NCBI RefSeq assembly: GCF_000423665.1
Contig: NZ_AUIK01000026.1
Coordinates: 124,001 to 188,000 of the forward strand
Direction: 5' to 3'
Length of the DNA: 64,000 bases
Source: Solirubrobacter soli DSM 22325
GTDB taxonomy: Bacteria; Actinomycetota; Thermoleophilia; Solirubrobacterales; Solirubrobacteraceae
A model generated the notes under the pieces. It was given only the letters and a program-made list of their open reading frames with translations, did not search any database and had not been told where the DNA came from. A program made the translations under genes and the position numbers. Below are positions 49,198-57,948 of the stretch, one piece after another. The number at the start of each line of letters is the position of its first letter. The first letter of the stretch is position 1.

Positions 49198-50766
49198 ATG
49201 ACTGAGACGGTCCAGCCGCAGCAGCAGCAATCCGACGACGAGCGAAGGCTCGCCGAGCTGGGCTACACGCAGGCGCTGCAGCGGTCCTGGAGCTCGTTCT
49301 CGAACTTCGCGATCTCGTTCACGATCATCTCGGTCCTCGCCGGCTGCTTCACCACCTACGGGCAGGCGTGGAACAACGGCGGCCCGATCGCGATCTCGTG
49401 GGGCTGGCCGATCATCTGCGGGCTGATCCTGCTGGTCGCGTTCTCGATGTCCGAGCTCGTGTCGGCGTACCCGACCGCGGGCGGGATCTACTACTGGGCC
49501 TCGACGCTCGGCGGGCCGAAGTGGGGCTGGTTCACCGGCTGGTTCAACCTCGTCGGGCTGGTCGGCGTGGTCGCCTCCGTCGACTACGGCTGCTCGCAGT
49601 TCCTCAACGCCACCCTGATGCTCTTCGGCGTCAACCTCGGGTTCGCCAACTGGGGTGACAGCGCGCACATCCTCTCCGAGACGTTCATGTTGTTCATGGC
49701 GATCCTGTTCGTCCACGCGCTGATCAACATCTACTCGTCGCCGCTGGTCGCGCTGTTCAACAACATCTCCGTGTTCTGGCATGTCGCCGGCGTGGCGGCG
49801 ATCGTGCTCATCCTCGCGTTCGTTCCCGACACGCACCAGAGCGTCGACTTCGTCTTCACCGCGACGATCAACAACTCCGGGTTCGGCGGCGGGATGTTCT
49901 GGTTCTACGTGCTGCCGCTCGGCTTCCTGCTGACGATGTACACGCAGACCGGCTACGACGCGTCGGCCCACATCTCCGAGGAGACGCACGGCGCGGCCAA
50001 GGCCGCGGCGCAGGGCGTGTGGCGCTCGGTCTTCTGGTCGGGCGTCGGCGGCTGGATCGTCCTGCTCGCGATCACGTTCGCGGCGACCGACGTCGCCGGC
50101 ATCAACAAGGGCGCCGGCTCGTCGCTCGCCGTGTTCGCCACGGCGCTGCCGGAGGGCTGGCAGAAGGTGGTCGTGGTGACGGCGACGATCGGCCAGCTGT
50201 TCTGCGGCATGGCGTGTGTGACGTCGTGCTCGCGCATGACCTACGCGTTCTCGCGAGACCGGGCCGTTCCGGGCTGGCGGCTGTGGACGCGCCTGAACCA
50301 CCATCGCGTGCCCGCCTACGCCGTGGTCTTCTCCTGCATCGCCGCGCTGATCATGACGCTGCCGGCGCTCGAGGGCGACGCCAACGGCGCGCCCTACGCG
50401 TTCTTCGCGGTCGTCTCGATCTGCGTGATCGGCCTCTACATCGCCTACGTGATGCCGGTCTACCTGCGCTGGCGCAAGGGCGACGACTTCGTGCCCGGGC
50501 CGTGGACGCTCGGCAAGAAGTACAAGTGGATCAACCCGGCCGCGATCATCTGGGTCGCGATCTGCGTGATCATCTTCTGCCTGCCGTTCACGCCCGCCGC
50601 GGTGCCGTGGCGTGACGAGTTCGACTGGAAGTACGTCAACTACGCGCCGATCACGGTGGGCGCGCTGCTATTGATCGTGGGCGTGTGGTGGCTGGTGCGC
50701 GCGCGGCATACGTTCACGGGACCCGTGCGGACGGTCGAGTTCGACGACGGCGCCGGGGTGCAATGA
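49198..50766 (+). CDS. APC-family amino acid/amine permease
   Basis: A 522-residue transporter with 12 hydrophobic helices. The opening SSFSNFAISFTIISVLAGC and YPTAGGIYYWAS match the GABA/choline-type (Uga4-like) APC permeases. Imported amine or amino acid would feed the ligase and hydrolase beside it. A strong ACGGAGG ribosome site stands 9 bases before the ATG. The stop overlaps the next start by ATGA. Confidence 0.9.
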   Translation: MTETVQPQQQQSDDERRLAELGYTQALQRSWSSFSNFAISFTIISVLAGCFTTYGQAWNNGGPIAISWGWPIICGLILLVAFSMSELVSAYPTAGGIYYWASTLGGPKWGWFTGWFNLVGLVGVVASVDYGCSQFLNATLMLFGVNLGFANWGDSAHILSETFMLFMAILFVHALINIYSSPLVALFNNISVFWHVAGVAAIVLILAFVPDTHQSVDFVFTATINNSGFGGGMFWFYVLPLGFLLTMYTQTGYDASAHISEETHGAAKAAAQGVWRSVFWSGVGGWIVLLAITFAATDVAGINKGAGSSLAVFATALPEGWQKVVVVTATIGQLFCGMACVTSCSRMTYAFSRDRAVPGWRLWTRLNHHRVPAYAVVFSCIAALIMTLPALEGDANGAPYAFFAVVSICVIGLYIAYVMPVYLRWRKGDDFVPGPWTLGKKYKWINPAAIIWVAICVIIFCLPFTPAAVPWRDEFDWKYVNYAPITVGALLLIVGVWWLVRARHTFTGPVRTVEFDDGAGVQ

Positions 50767-51419
50767 AGCGGCCGGTGATCGGCCTGTGCGCGGCTGTGGA
50801 GCGCGCGCGGTGGACGGTATGGGATGACGAGGCGGTGCTGCTTCCGCGCGGCTACTCGGACGCGATCCAGCGTGCGGGCGGGATCGCCGTGATGCTCCCG
50901 CCCGATCCCGATCCGTCCGGCATCCTCGACCTGCTGGACGGGCTCATCCTCGCCGGAGGCGCGGACTACGGCGAGAACCCGGTGCGGGACGAGTTCGAGA
51001 TCGCGCTGGGATTGGCGGCGCTGGACGCCGACCTGCCGTTGCTCGGGGTCTGCCGCGGGATGCAGCTGATGAACATCGCCCGCGGCGGGACGCTGATCGA
51101 GCATCTGCCGGACGTCTTCGGGCACGAGGACCACCGCGCGGTGCCCGGGGCGTTCGGCGATCACGACGTGCGACTCGTCGAAGGCTCGCTGGCCGCGCGG
51201 GCGGCGGGGGCGACCACGCACCCGACCAAGTCGCACCATCATCAAGGCGTGGATCAGATCGGAGAAGGGTTCGAGGTGACCGGGTGGGCTGTCATGGATG
51301 AGCTGCCGGAGGCGTTCGAGGATCGCTCGCGCCGCTTCGCGTTGGGGGTGCAGTGGCATCCCGAGGCCGACCCCGCGGCGCGTGAGATCGCGGCGCTCGT
51401 GGAAGCGGCGCGGTCGTGA
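50763..51419 (+). CDS. puuD: Gamma-glutamyl-gamma-aminobutyrate hydrolase-like glutamine amidotransferase
   Basis: A 218-residue class I glutamine amidotransferase-like hydrolase of the PuuD group. The nucleophile Cys is in LLGVCRGMQLMN, and the His-Glu pair in GVQWHPEAD. The segment after GGADYGENP is shorter than in typical PuuD (about 250 residues), so a loop near the substrate site is missing. It should release glutamate from a gamma-glutamyl amino acid made by this cluster. Translationally coupled on both sides (ATGA, GTGA). Confidence 0.86.
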   Translation: MKRPVIGLCAAVERARWTVWDDEAVLLPRGYSDAIQRAGGIAVMLPPDPDPSGILDLLDGLILAGGADYGENPVRDEFEIALGLAALDADLPLLGVCRGMQLMNIARGGTLIEHLPDVFGHEDHRAVPGAFGDHDVRLVEGSLAARAAGATTHPTKSHHHQGVDQIGEGFEVTGWAVMDELPEAFEDRSRRFALGVQWHPEADPAAREIAALVEAARS

Positions 51420-52165
51420 GCGGGCGGCTCGAGGGCAAGGTCTGTGTCATCACCGGCGCGGCGGGTGGCATCGGCGCCGAAGCGGCCGCGCTGTTCCGCT
51501 CGGAGGGCGCGACCGTCGTCGGCATCGACCTGAGCGACGACTTCGAGGGCGTCGATCTGGCATTGGCCGCGGACGTGGCGTCCGAGGAGGCCGTGATCGC
51601 CTTCATGGCCCGCGCGGCGTCCGAGTACGGACGCCTGGACGTGCTCTTCAACAACGCGGGCATCTCCCCCGACGACGACGTCTCGGTGCTCGACACGACG
51701 CTCGAGGCCTGGCAGCGCGTGCAGGACGTCAACCTGCGCTCGGTGTTCCTGTGCTGCAAGCACGGCATCCCGCATCTGTTGGCGAGCGGCGGCGGCTCCG
51801 TGATCAACACGGCGTCGTTCGTGGCCGTGATGGGCGCCGCGACCTCGCAGATCTCGTACACGGCGTCCAAGGGCGCGGTGCTCGCGTTGTCGCGCGAGCT
51901 CGGCGTCGAGTTCGCCCGCCGGGGCGTACGCGTGAACGCGCTCTGCCCGGGCCCGGTCGACACGCCGCTGCTGCGCGAGCTCTACGCCAACGACCCCGCC
52001 AAGGCGGCGCGCCGGCTCGTCCACCTGCCGATGGGCCGCTTCGCGCTCGCCCGCGAGATCGCCAACGCGGCGCTGTTCCTGGCCTCGGACGAGTCGTCCT
52101 ACGTGACGGCCTCGACCTTCATGGTCGACGGGGGTCTCTCAGGGGCCTACGTGACTCCCGAATAG
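51416..52165 (+). CDS. SDR-family oxidoreductase
   Basis: A 249-residue short-chain dehydrogenase. The cofactor motif is TGAAGGIG, with Asp in VVGIDLSDD favouring NAD. NNAG and the YTASK catalytic pair (Ser in NTASF) are present, and the C-terminus ends in MVDGGLSGAYVTPE. It is the last gene of the gamma-glutamyl amine cluster, where an aldehyde dehydrogenase would be expected, so it may oxidise a hydroxy intermediate instead. The substrate is unknown. Confidence 0.88.
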   Translation: MSGRLEGKVCVITGAAGGIGAEAAALFRSEGATVVGIDLSDDFEGVDLALAADVASEEAVIAFMARAASEYGRLDVLFNNAGISPDDDVSVLDTTLEAWQRVQDVNLRSVFLCCKHGIPHLLASGGGSVINTASFVAVMGAATSQISYTASKGAVLALSRELGVEFARRGVRVNALCPGPVDTPLLRELYANDPAKAARRLVHLPMGRFALAREIANAALFLASDESSYVTASTFMVDGGLSGAYVTPE

Positions 52166-52202
52166 ACCAGTTGTCATTGCGCGTACTCCGTGCAGGCGTA
52201 CG

Positions 52203-52991
52203 ATGCGCGTGGTGATCGCGACGCTCAGCTTGGAATGTGCGGCCAGGAGCCACATCGGGCGGCGCAAGAACAACGAGGACGCGGTCTATTCGTCCCCCCG
52301 GATGGCCGCCGTCGCGGACGGCGTCGGCGGCGCCGCGGCGGGTGAGGTCGCGAGCGGCTGGATCATCCAGGCGCTCCAGACCCTCGACAAGTCCCGGCTC
52401 GGCGGGTCGCTCGACGACGCCCTGCGCGAAGCGATCGCGTGGGGCAACGAGACGATCGGCTTCGTCGGCTCCAACCGCCCGCAGATGTCGGGCATGAGCA
52501 CGACGCTGACCGCCGTCGCCCTGGCCAACGACGGCGTCTACACGCTCGCCAACATCGGCGACTCGCGGACCTACCTGCTGCGCGACGGCGAGCTGACCCA
52601 GCTCTCCCGCGACGACTCCTTCGTCCAGCACATGATCGACGAGGGCCACCTGACCGTCGAGCAGGCGCGCAAGCACCCGTCGCGCTCGCTGGTGTTGGAG
52701 GCGCTCGACGGCAAGCCCGACCGCCGCCCCGTGATCACGTCGCTCGCCGCCACCGCGGACGACCGCCTGCTGCTCTGCTCCGACGGCCTCTCCGACGTCG
52801 TCGAGCAGGAAGCCCTCCAACGCCTCCTGCTCGCCTACGAGGACCGCGACGCCTGCGTCGACGCGCTCGTCCACCTCGCGCTGGAGAGCGGCGCCCGCGA
52901 CAACGTCTCCGCGATCGTCGTCGACGTCGTCCCCGGCGCGTCCGCGCTCTGGCCGTCGGTGCGCGAGCCCGACGAGTCCACGACCCGTTAA
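52203..52991 (+). CDS. PP2C-type serine/threonine phosphatase
   Basis: A 262-residue PPM/PP2C phosphatase. Metal-site residues are in RRKNNEDAVY and AVADGVGGAAAG, with GMSTTLTAVAL, NIGDSRTYLLRDG, LLLCSDGLSD and the late GARDNVSAIVVDV. It reverses Ser/Thr phosphorylation; no partner kinase or FHA protein is in the window. ATG at 52203 is annotated, but TACGAT at 52199-52204 overlaps it, so a leaderless message would start at GTG 52209 or 52212. Confidence 0.9.
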   Translation: MRVVIATLSLECAARSHIGRRKNNEDAVYSSPRMAAVADGVGGAAAGEVASGWIIQALQTLDKSRLGGSLDDALREAIAWGNETIGFVGSNRPQMSGMSTTLTAVALANDGVYTLANIGDSRTYLLRDGELTQLSRDDSFVQHMIDEGHLTVEQARKHPSRSLVLEALDGKPDRRPVITSLAATADDRLLLCSDGLSDVVEQEALQRLLLAYEDRDACVDALVHLALESGARDNVSAIVVDVVPGASALWPSVREPDESTTR

Positions 52992-53396
52992 ACCAAGGCA
53001 GGGGCAGCCCCTCCGCCCCACCCCGATCATCCGACCTTGGCGCGCGACCCTCAGCCAATCCGGGGTGCGGGCGTAGGCCACGAGCGGCCTCAGCGCCACG
53101 CGCACGACCGGCTTGAAGACCGGGAAGCGCCTCAGGAACCGCGCGCCGTAGCGACCGTAGCGGTAGTAGAGGCGGGCGAAGACACGGCCCGCGTTGTGTT
53201 GCGCGAGGCGCTGGTCGCGGTACGCGCGCAGCGTGCGCACGGGCTCCGCGGCGGCGTTGTCGCCGTGGGCGGCGGTGGCGACGAAGCACGGCCCGTCGAA
53301 CACCTCGCCGACGATGCAACAGCAGTCGTCGGCGTCAGGGCCGCGGCGCTTCTTTCTGCGATGCCGGCGCTTCTTGTGCGCGAACGGGTTGTCCAT
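52988..53396 (-). CDS. CFI-box-CTERM-type protein with probable 3' frameshift
   Basis: The first 120 codons (53396-53037) encode a Lys/Arg-rich start, a CCC cluster and the CFI-box pattern DGPCFVATAAHGDNAAAEPV, RTLRAYRDQRLAQHNAGRVF and LYYRYGRYGARFLRRFP. In this frame there is no stop until 52119, which would be antisense to the whole PP2C gene. Another minus frame has TAA at 52990-52988, sharing two bases with the PP2C TAA, so a one-base indel near the end (about 53130-52990) is likely. The feature runs to that inferred end, which is therefore out of frame with the start. CFI-box proteins are of unknown function. Confidence 0.55.
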
Positions 53397-53453
53397 GCGC
53401 GGACGATAGTCGTACTGGACAGGCGCGGTGGAATTGTTGAGACTCGCGGCAGG

Positions 53454-53927
53454 ATGCCGATCTTCGACGCCATGGATGGCCCGGTCCACGCCCCGCTGCG
53501 CGCCCCCGTGCGGCCGCGGCGGCTGCGTGGCTGGGCGCTCCTGCTCGCGGGTCTCGGCGGGGTCGTGCTCCTGCTCGCGCTGAGCAAAGAGGCCGACGCG
53601 GTGTACGCCGTCGTTCTCGGCGCTGTGCTGATGCCCGTCTTCTGGTGGCTCGACGGACGCGACCTGGGCAAGGGGCTCGACAAGGTCCGGCCGGCCACCG
53701 CGGAGGCCTCGATCGTGCCGTTCCGGCCCGCACGGCTGATCCGCGGCCCGATGCTCGTCGCCGGGCTGATCGTCCTCACCGTGTTGACCGGCTTCACGCC
53801 CGCGGCGGCGGGGGTGGCGCTCGCAATGGGCGCGACCGACCTCGTGACCGCCGGCACGCTCAGCCGCTGGGAGCGGCGCAACGACAAGACGCTGTTCGTC
53901 GCCGGCGAGGACCTGTTCGCGCGGTAG
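53454..53927 (+). CDS. Integral membrane protein
   Basis: A 157-residue protein with four hydrophobic helices in two pairs (about 28-65 and 100-135). Basic residues sit before the first helix and an acidic stretch lies at the end. No family recognised. ATG at 53472 would also be possible; 53454 is chosen because AGG lies before it and the residues fit. Confidence 0.65.
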   Translation: MPIFDAMDGPVHAPLRAPVRPRRLRGWALLLAGLGGVVLLLALSKEADAVYAVVLGAVLMPVFWWLDGRDLGKGLDKVRPATAEASIVPFRPARLIRGPMLVAGLIVLTVLTGFTPAAAGVALAMGATDLVTAGTLSRWERRNDKTLFVAGEDLFAR

Positions 53928-53942
53928 CTAGAGTCGCCGCCC

Positions 53943-54758
53943 ATGCGGGTTGAGCTGGGCGGGGGTCCGTACGCGCTGGCGGCAGGACCGGATGGCGCGA
54001 TGTGGGTGACGTGCGTGCACGGCGGGGAGATCGCGCGCGTGTCCATGGACGGCGACGTCACGACGTTCGACGCCGGGCTGCGGCCGACCATCATCACCGC
54101 CGGGCCTGATGGGGCGCTGTGGTTCACCCGCGCGGACGCGATCGTGCGGCTCACGACGGACGGCGAGCAGACGGTCTTCGAGGTCGAAGAGCCGTTCGGG
54201 ATCACCGCCGGGCCGGACCGTGCCTTGTGGTTCACCGCGACCGACCGGGTGGGCCGGCTCGCGCTCGACGGGCGTCTCGACGAGTGGGCGCTGCCAGGCG
54301 GCTCGATGCCGGCGATGATCACGACCGGCCCCGACGGCGCGCTGTGGTTCACGCTCAATCAGGCGAGTGCGCTCGGGCGGATCGACGTCGAGGGCGACCT
54401 CACGGTGCGCGACCTGCCGACCCGCGGCGCCGGCCCGGTCGGCATCGCGGCGACCCACGACGCGCTCTGGTTCACGGAGTTGCTGGCGGCGCGGATCGGC
54501 CGGATCGCGGACGAGGCGCCGATCCAGGAGTTGCCGTTGGAGAACCCCGAGGCGAAGCCGCACGCGGTGATCGCCGCGCAGTCCGACGGCGTGTGGGTGA
54601 GCCTGTGGGGCACCGACCAGATCGCGCACGTGTCCGACGAGGGCGAGATCGCCACGATCGACCTGCCGCCGGGCAGCGAGCCGCACGGGATGGCCATCGG
54701 CCCTGACGACGCGCTCTGGGTCGCCCTTGAAAACGGCGCCGTCATACGTATAACCTAG
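53943..54758 (+). CDS. Virginiamycin B lyase-like beta-propeller
   Basis: A 271-residue propeller of repeating blades with GPDGALWFT-type motifs at about 40-residue spacing, as in Vgb streptogramin lyase. Vgb linearises streptogramin B using a catalytic His; HAVIAAQSDGVWVS and EPHGMAIGPDDALWV are the corresponding blades. Most homologues with this pattern are not resistance enzymes, so lyase activity is not assumed. No signal peptide. TAGAGT at 53929-53934 is 8 bases before the ATG. Confidence 0.82.
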   Translation: MRVELGGGPYALAAGPDGAMWVTCVHGGEIARVSMDGDVTTFDAGLRPTIITAGPDGALWFTRADAIVRLTTDGEQTVFEVEEPFGITAGPDRALWFTATDRVGRLALDGRLDEWALPGGSMPAMITTGPDGALWFTLNQASALGRIDVEGDLTVRDLPTRGAGPVGIAATHDALWFTELLAARIGRIADEAPIQELPLENPEAKPHAVIAAQSDGVWVSLWGTDQIAHVSDEGEIATIDLPPGSEPHGMAIGPDDALWVALENGAVIRIT

Positions 54759-54763
54759 ACGGC

Positions 54764-55729
54764 ATGCGCATCCTCGTCACCGGCAGCTCTGGTCACCTCG
54801 GCGAAGCGCTGTGCCGGATCCTGGGTGACACGGTGGGGATCGACGTCCTCCCGTCGCCGCACACGACCTACGTGGGCTCGATCGCCGATCGCGAGCTCGT
54901 CCGCGAGGCCATGCGGGGCGTGGACGCGGTCCTGCACACGGCGACGCTGCACAAGCCGCACGTCGGCTCTCACACCCGCAACGACTTCGTCGAGACCAAC
55001 GTCACGGGCACGGTCAACCTGCTCGAGGAGGCGGTCGCCGCGGGCGTGAGCCGCTTCGTCTACACGTCCACGACCAGCGCGTTCGGCCGCGCGTTGACCC
55101 CCGACGAAGGCGCCCCCGCGAACTGGATCACCGAGGACGTCGTGCCGGTTCCGCGCAACATCTACGGCGTCACCAAGGTCGCGGCCGAGAACGTCTGCGA
55201 GCTCGTCCACCGCGACCACGGCCTGCCGGTCGTGATCCTGCGCACCTCGCGCTTCTTCCCCGAGCCGGACGACCGCGACGAGGTCCGCACCGCGTACGAG
55301 GACGCCAACCTCAAGGTCAACGAGCTGCTCTACCGCCGCGCCGACATCGAGGACATCGCCGAGGCGCACAAGCTGGCGCTGGAGCGGGCGCCGGAGCTCG
55401 GCTTCGGCCGCTACATCATCAGCGCCACGACACCGTTCACGCGCGCCGACCTGGAGGAGCTCCACACCGACGCGCCCGCCGTCGTCGAGCGCCACCACCC
55501 CGGCTATGCGGCCATCTACGAGCGACTCGGCTGGCGGATGTTCCCCGCGATCGAGCGCGTGTACGTCAACGCCGCCGCACGCCGCGACCTCGGCTGGGCG
55601 CCCCGCTACGACTTCGGCACCGTCCTCGCAAAGCTGGACAAGGGCGAGGACTGGCGCAGCGCGCTCACGCACCACGTCGGCGCCAAGGGCTACCACGCCG
55701 AGACGACCGGGATCTACACCACCCGCTGA
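54764..55729 (+). CDS. NAD-dependent epimerase/dehydratase family protein
   Basis: A 321-residue extended SDR. The cofactor loop is VTGSSGHLG (5-13), the catalytic region has TSTTSAFGR and IYGVTKVAAE (YxxxK), and VPRNIYG is in place. It probably acts on a nucleotide sugar or related polyol; no sugar-biosynthetic neighbours are present. TAACCT at 54751-54756 gives 7 bases to the ATG and overlaps the preceding stop codon. Confidence 0.88.
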   Translation: MRILVTGSSGHLGEALCRILGDTVGIDVLPSPHTTYVGSIADRELVREAMRGVDAVLHTATLHKPHVGSHTRNDFVETNVTGTVNLLEEAVAAGVSRFVYTSTTSAFGRALTPDEGAPANWITEDVVPVPRNIYGVTKVAAENVCELVHRDHGLPVVILRTSRFFPEPDDRDEVRTAYEDANLKVNELLYRRADIEDIAEAHKLALERAPELGFGRYIISATTPFTRADLEELHTDAPAVVERHHPGYAAIYERLGWRMFPAIERVYVNAAARRDLGWAPRYDFGTVLAKLDKGEDWRSALTHHVGAKGYHAETTGIYTTR

Positions 55730-55810
55730 TCCATTACGGCGGGAAACCGCCAAACGGTCCGCAAGCTGCCTTCACAGACGCACGCCCCGCCGAACGGCAG
55801 GCTGCGCGGC

Positions 55811-56467
55811 ATGATCTCGACACGGCTGTTCCTGATCCTCGGCGCCGTCTTCGGCGGCACCGTCGCCATCGGCGTGCTGGTCGCGTGGGTCCTCCTCAGC
55901 CACGAGAGCGCCGCCCGCGACGCGTCGACCCAGTTCGCGACCGCGCTCGTCAACAAGAACCCGAACGCCGGCCCGAAGGGCGCCGACGACTACCTCGACG
56001 GCATCCTCGCCAACTTCGGCCCGATCAAATCCGCACGCGTCATCGACACCCGCAACACCACCCACGGCCACGGGAACGATGCGACCACGTGGTTCGTCGG
56101 CGACGTCCTGCTCGACACCGCCAAGGGCCCGATGGTGGTCGAGCTCGCGTTCAACGGCGGCATGCTCGTCAACGGCTACGACAAGGTGACCGGCATCGAG
56201 GAGCTCGCGCCCGCCGACGTCCCGGGCGACGCGCTCTCGGACGCCGAGTTCGCCGCGCTGGCCAAGGCGTTCGACGCCCGCGGCGGCAGCCCCGCCGACA
56301 GCACACTGCTCGACGGCGTGTGGCTCGACACCACGACGCCCGACCCCGCGCCGGTCATCGCTCAGACGGACTCGCCTCAGCTCGGCGCGGCCAAGCGGCA
56401 GCTCGCATGCGTCCAGAAGGCAGAGGGCGACGTGGACAAGCTCGCGCGCTGCGCGTCGGGTCCCTGA
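55811..56467 (+). CDS. Membrane-anchored protein of unknown function
   Basis: A 218-residue protein with an N-terminal helix (about 5-29) followed by a soluble, extracytoplasmic domain. The segment WFVGDVLLDTAKGPMVVELAFNGG (in pieces) looks like a beta-sheet of an NTF2- or Tim44-like fold, but I cannot assign a family. Two cysteines occur near the end. Confidence 0.65.
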   Translation: MISTRLFLILGAVFGGTVAIGVLVAWVLLSHESAARDASTQFATALVNKNPNAGPKGADDYLDGILANFGPIKSARVIDTRNTTHGHGNDATTWFVGDVLLDTAKGPMVVELAFNGGMLVNGYDKVTGIEELAPADVPGDALSDAEFAALAKAFDARGGSPADSTLLDGVWLDTTTPDPAPVIAQTDSPQLGAAKRQLACVQKAEGDVDKLARCASGP

Positions 56468-56509
56468 CGGGATCTCGCCATCCGCCGCCGCGACGCGTAA
56501 GTTGCTGTC

Positions 56510-56773
56510 GTGGCGACGCGTCCATGGACGTTGGAGGGTCCGGTCGACCTCGACTTCGACGACGAGGTGCGCGAGCACAACCGGGCGCAGCTGACCGACC
56601 CGCACCTGCGTCGCCGCTTCCGCCGCAAGCACCCGCTTCGCGTCGGCGCGACCTACGACGAGATGGTGCGCGCGCTCGGCTTCGTCTGGGACTGCCCGGA
56701 CGACGGCACGGTCAACGTCACCGGCTTCTGCTGCGCCACCTGCGGCCGCTCTCGCGCCGAGTTCATCATGTAA
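56510..56773 (+). CDS. Small cysteine-motif protein
   Basis: An 87-residue protein starting with GTG, 6 bases behind TAAGTT (56498-56503). The C-terminus has TGFCCATCGRSRAEF, with WDCPDD before it, so four cysteines could bind a metal. Function unknown. Confidence 0.65.
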   Translation: MATRPWTLEGPVDLDFDDEVREHNRAQLTDPHLRRRFRRKHPLRVGATYDEMVRALGFVWDCPDDGTVNVTGFCCATCGRSRAEFIM

Positions 56774-56820
56774 GAGCCCGTTGAAGAATTCCGATACACC
56801 GACCATTCTTCAACGAACTC
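56774..56820. terminator. Relatively AT-rich inverted repeat between two genes
   Basis: Arms GAGCCCGTTGAAGAAT and ATTCTTCAACGAACTC pair at 14 of 16 positions (11 of them perfect and continuous, 56779-56789 with 56805-56815) around a 15-base loop. It starts directly after a stop codon and ends 7 bases before the pyrD ATG. There is no T-run; it may be a terminator or a small mobile-repeat remnant. Confidence 0.55.
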
Positions 56821-56827
56821 CTAGCCC

Positions 56828-57907
56828 ATGAGCGTGTACGAATCCGCGGTCCGGCCGCTGCTGTTCCGGCTCGACGCCGAGCGCGCGCACAACCTCGCGC
56901 TGCGCGCCTCGGAGCTCAGCGGGCGCTCGTCGCTGCTCCGCCGCGCCGCGGGCCGGGCGTTCACGTTCCGCGACCCGCGCCTGGAGACCTCCCTCGCCGG
57001 GCTCCCGCTCGCGAACCCGCTCGGCCTCGCCGCCGGTTTCGACAAGAACGCGCGCGCGATCGGCATGCTGGGCGCGCTGGGCTTCGGGCATCTCGAGATC
57101 GGCTCGGTGTCCGCGGACGCGTCCGACGGCAACCCGAAGCCGCGGTTGTTCCGGATCCCGCAGGACGAGGGGATCGTCGTCGCCTACGGCGTGCCCAACG
57201 ACGGCGCGGACGTCGTCCGCGAGCGCCTGACCGGCCCACGCCGCGTGCCGATCGGCCTGAACCTCGTCAAGACCAACGACCCGCTCAAACCCGCCGCGGG
57301 GCCCGAGGTCTACGAGGACTACGCCGCCTCGCTCACCACGCTGCAGGATCGCGCGGACTACATCGCGCTCAACATGAGCTGCCCGAACTCGGCCGCCGAT
57401 CGCGACTTCTTCGACGAGCTGCCGCGGATCGACGAGCTGCTGACGCGGCTCGGCGCGTGCGACGTCCGCCGCCCACTGATCCTCAAGCTCAAGCCGACCC
57501 GCGACGCGGGCGTGCTCCGCGAGATCGTCGCGATCGCCGACGGCCATCCGTTCGTCTCGGGCTTCGCCATCAACCTCCCCGCGGGCAAGCCGGACGATCT
57601 GCGGCTCACCGTCTCGCGGGACTCGCTCGCCCGCATGCCCGGCGCCGTCGGCGGCCCACCGGTCGAAGCGCTCGTGAACGCGATCCTGGCGACGCTGAAG
57701 GACATCGTCGGCGACCGCTACGCGCTGATCGCCGCGGGTGGTGTCACGACCGCCGAGGCCGCCTACCGCAAGCTCCGCCTCGGAGCGACGGCCGTCCAGC
57801 TCTACACCGGCCTCGTCTACCACGGCCCGAGCCTCGTCAAGGAGATCCTCGCCGGCCTCGTCGCGCTGCTCGAGCACGATGGGATCGCTTCGGTGCGCGA
57901 CCTCTGA
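56828..57907 (+). CDS. pyrD: Dihydroorotate dehydrogenase (quinone), class 2
   Basis: This enzyme oxidises dihydroorotate to orotate in pyrimidine synthesis and passes electrons to quinone. The 359-residue length and N-terminal helical extension mark class 2. GLAAGFDKNA, FGHLEIGSV, NLVKTND, the catalytic Ser in LNMSCPNS, LKLKPT and IAAGGVTTAEAA are all present. It stands apart from other pyr genes and could share quinone with the sdh complex. Confidence 0.94.
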   Translation: MSVYESAVRPLLFRLDAERAHNLALRASELSGRSSLLRRAAGRAFTFRDPRLETSLAGLPLANPLGLAAGFDKNARAIGMLGALGFGHLEIGSVSADASDGNPKPRLFRIPQDEGIVVAYGVPNDGADVVRERLTGPRRVPIGLNLVKTNDPLKPAAGPEVYEDYAASLTTLQDRADYIALNMSCPNSAADRDFFDELPRIDELLTRLGACDVRRPLILKLKPTRDAGVLREIVAIADGHPFVSGFAINLPAGKPDDLRLTVSRDSLARMPGAVGGPPVEALVNAILATLKDIVGDRYALIAAGGVTTAEAAYRKLRLGATAVQLYTGLVYHGPSLVKEILAGLVALLEHDGIASVRDL

Positions 57908-57948
57908 TCGACCTGTCCCCGGCGGCGTCCCCCGTTCGTCAACGGGAC

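Noticed and set aside
52119..52987. Antisense continuation of the CFI-box frame through the PP2C gene
   Set aside because: The plus strand carries a complete, motif-rich phosphatase; the antisense reading is low-complexity and matches nothing. It is explained better by a frameshift.
53943..54758. Certain streptogramin-resistance gene
   Set aside because: The fold matches Vgb, but most propellers of this type lack proven lyase activity, so only Vgb-like is claimed.
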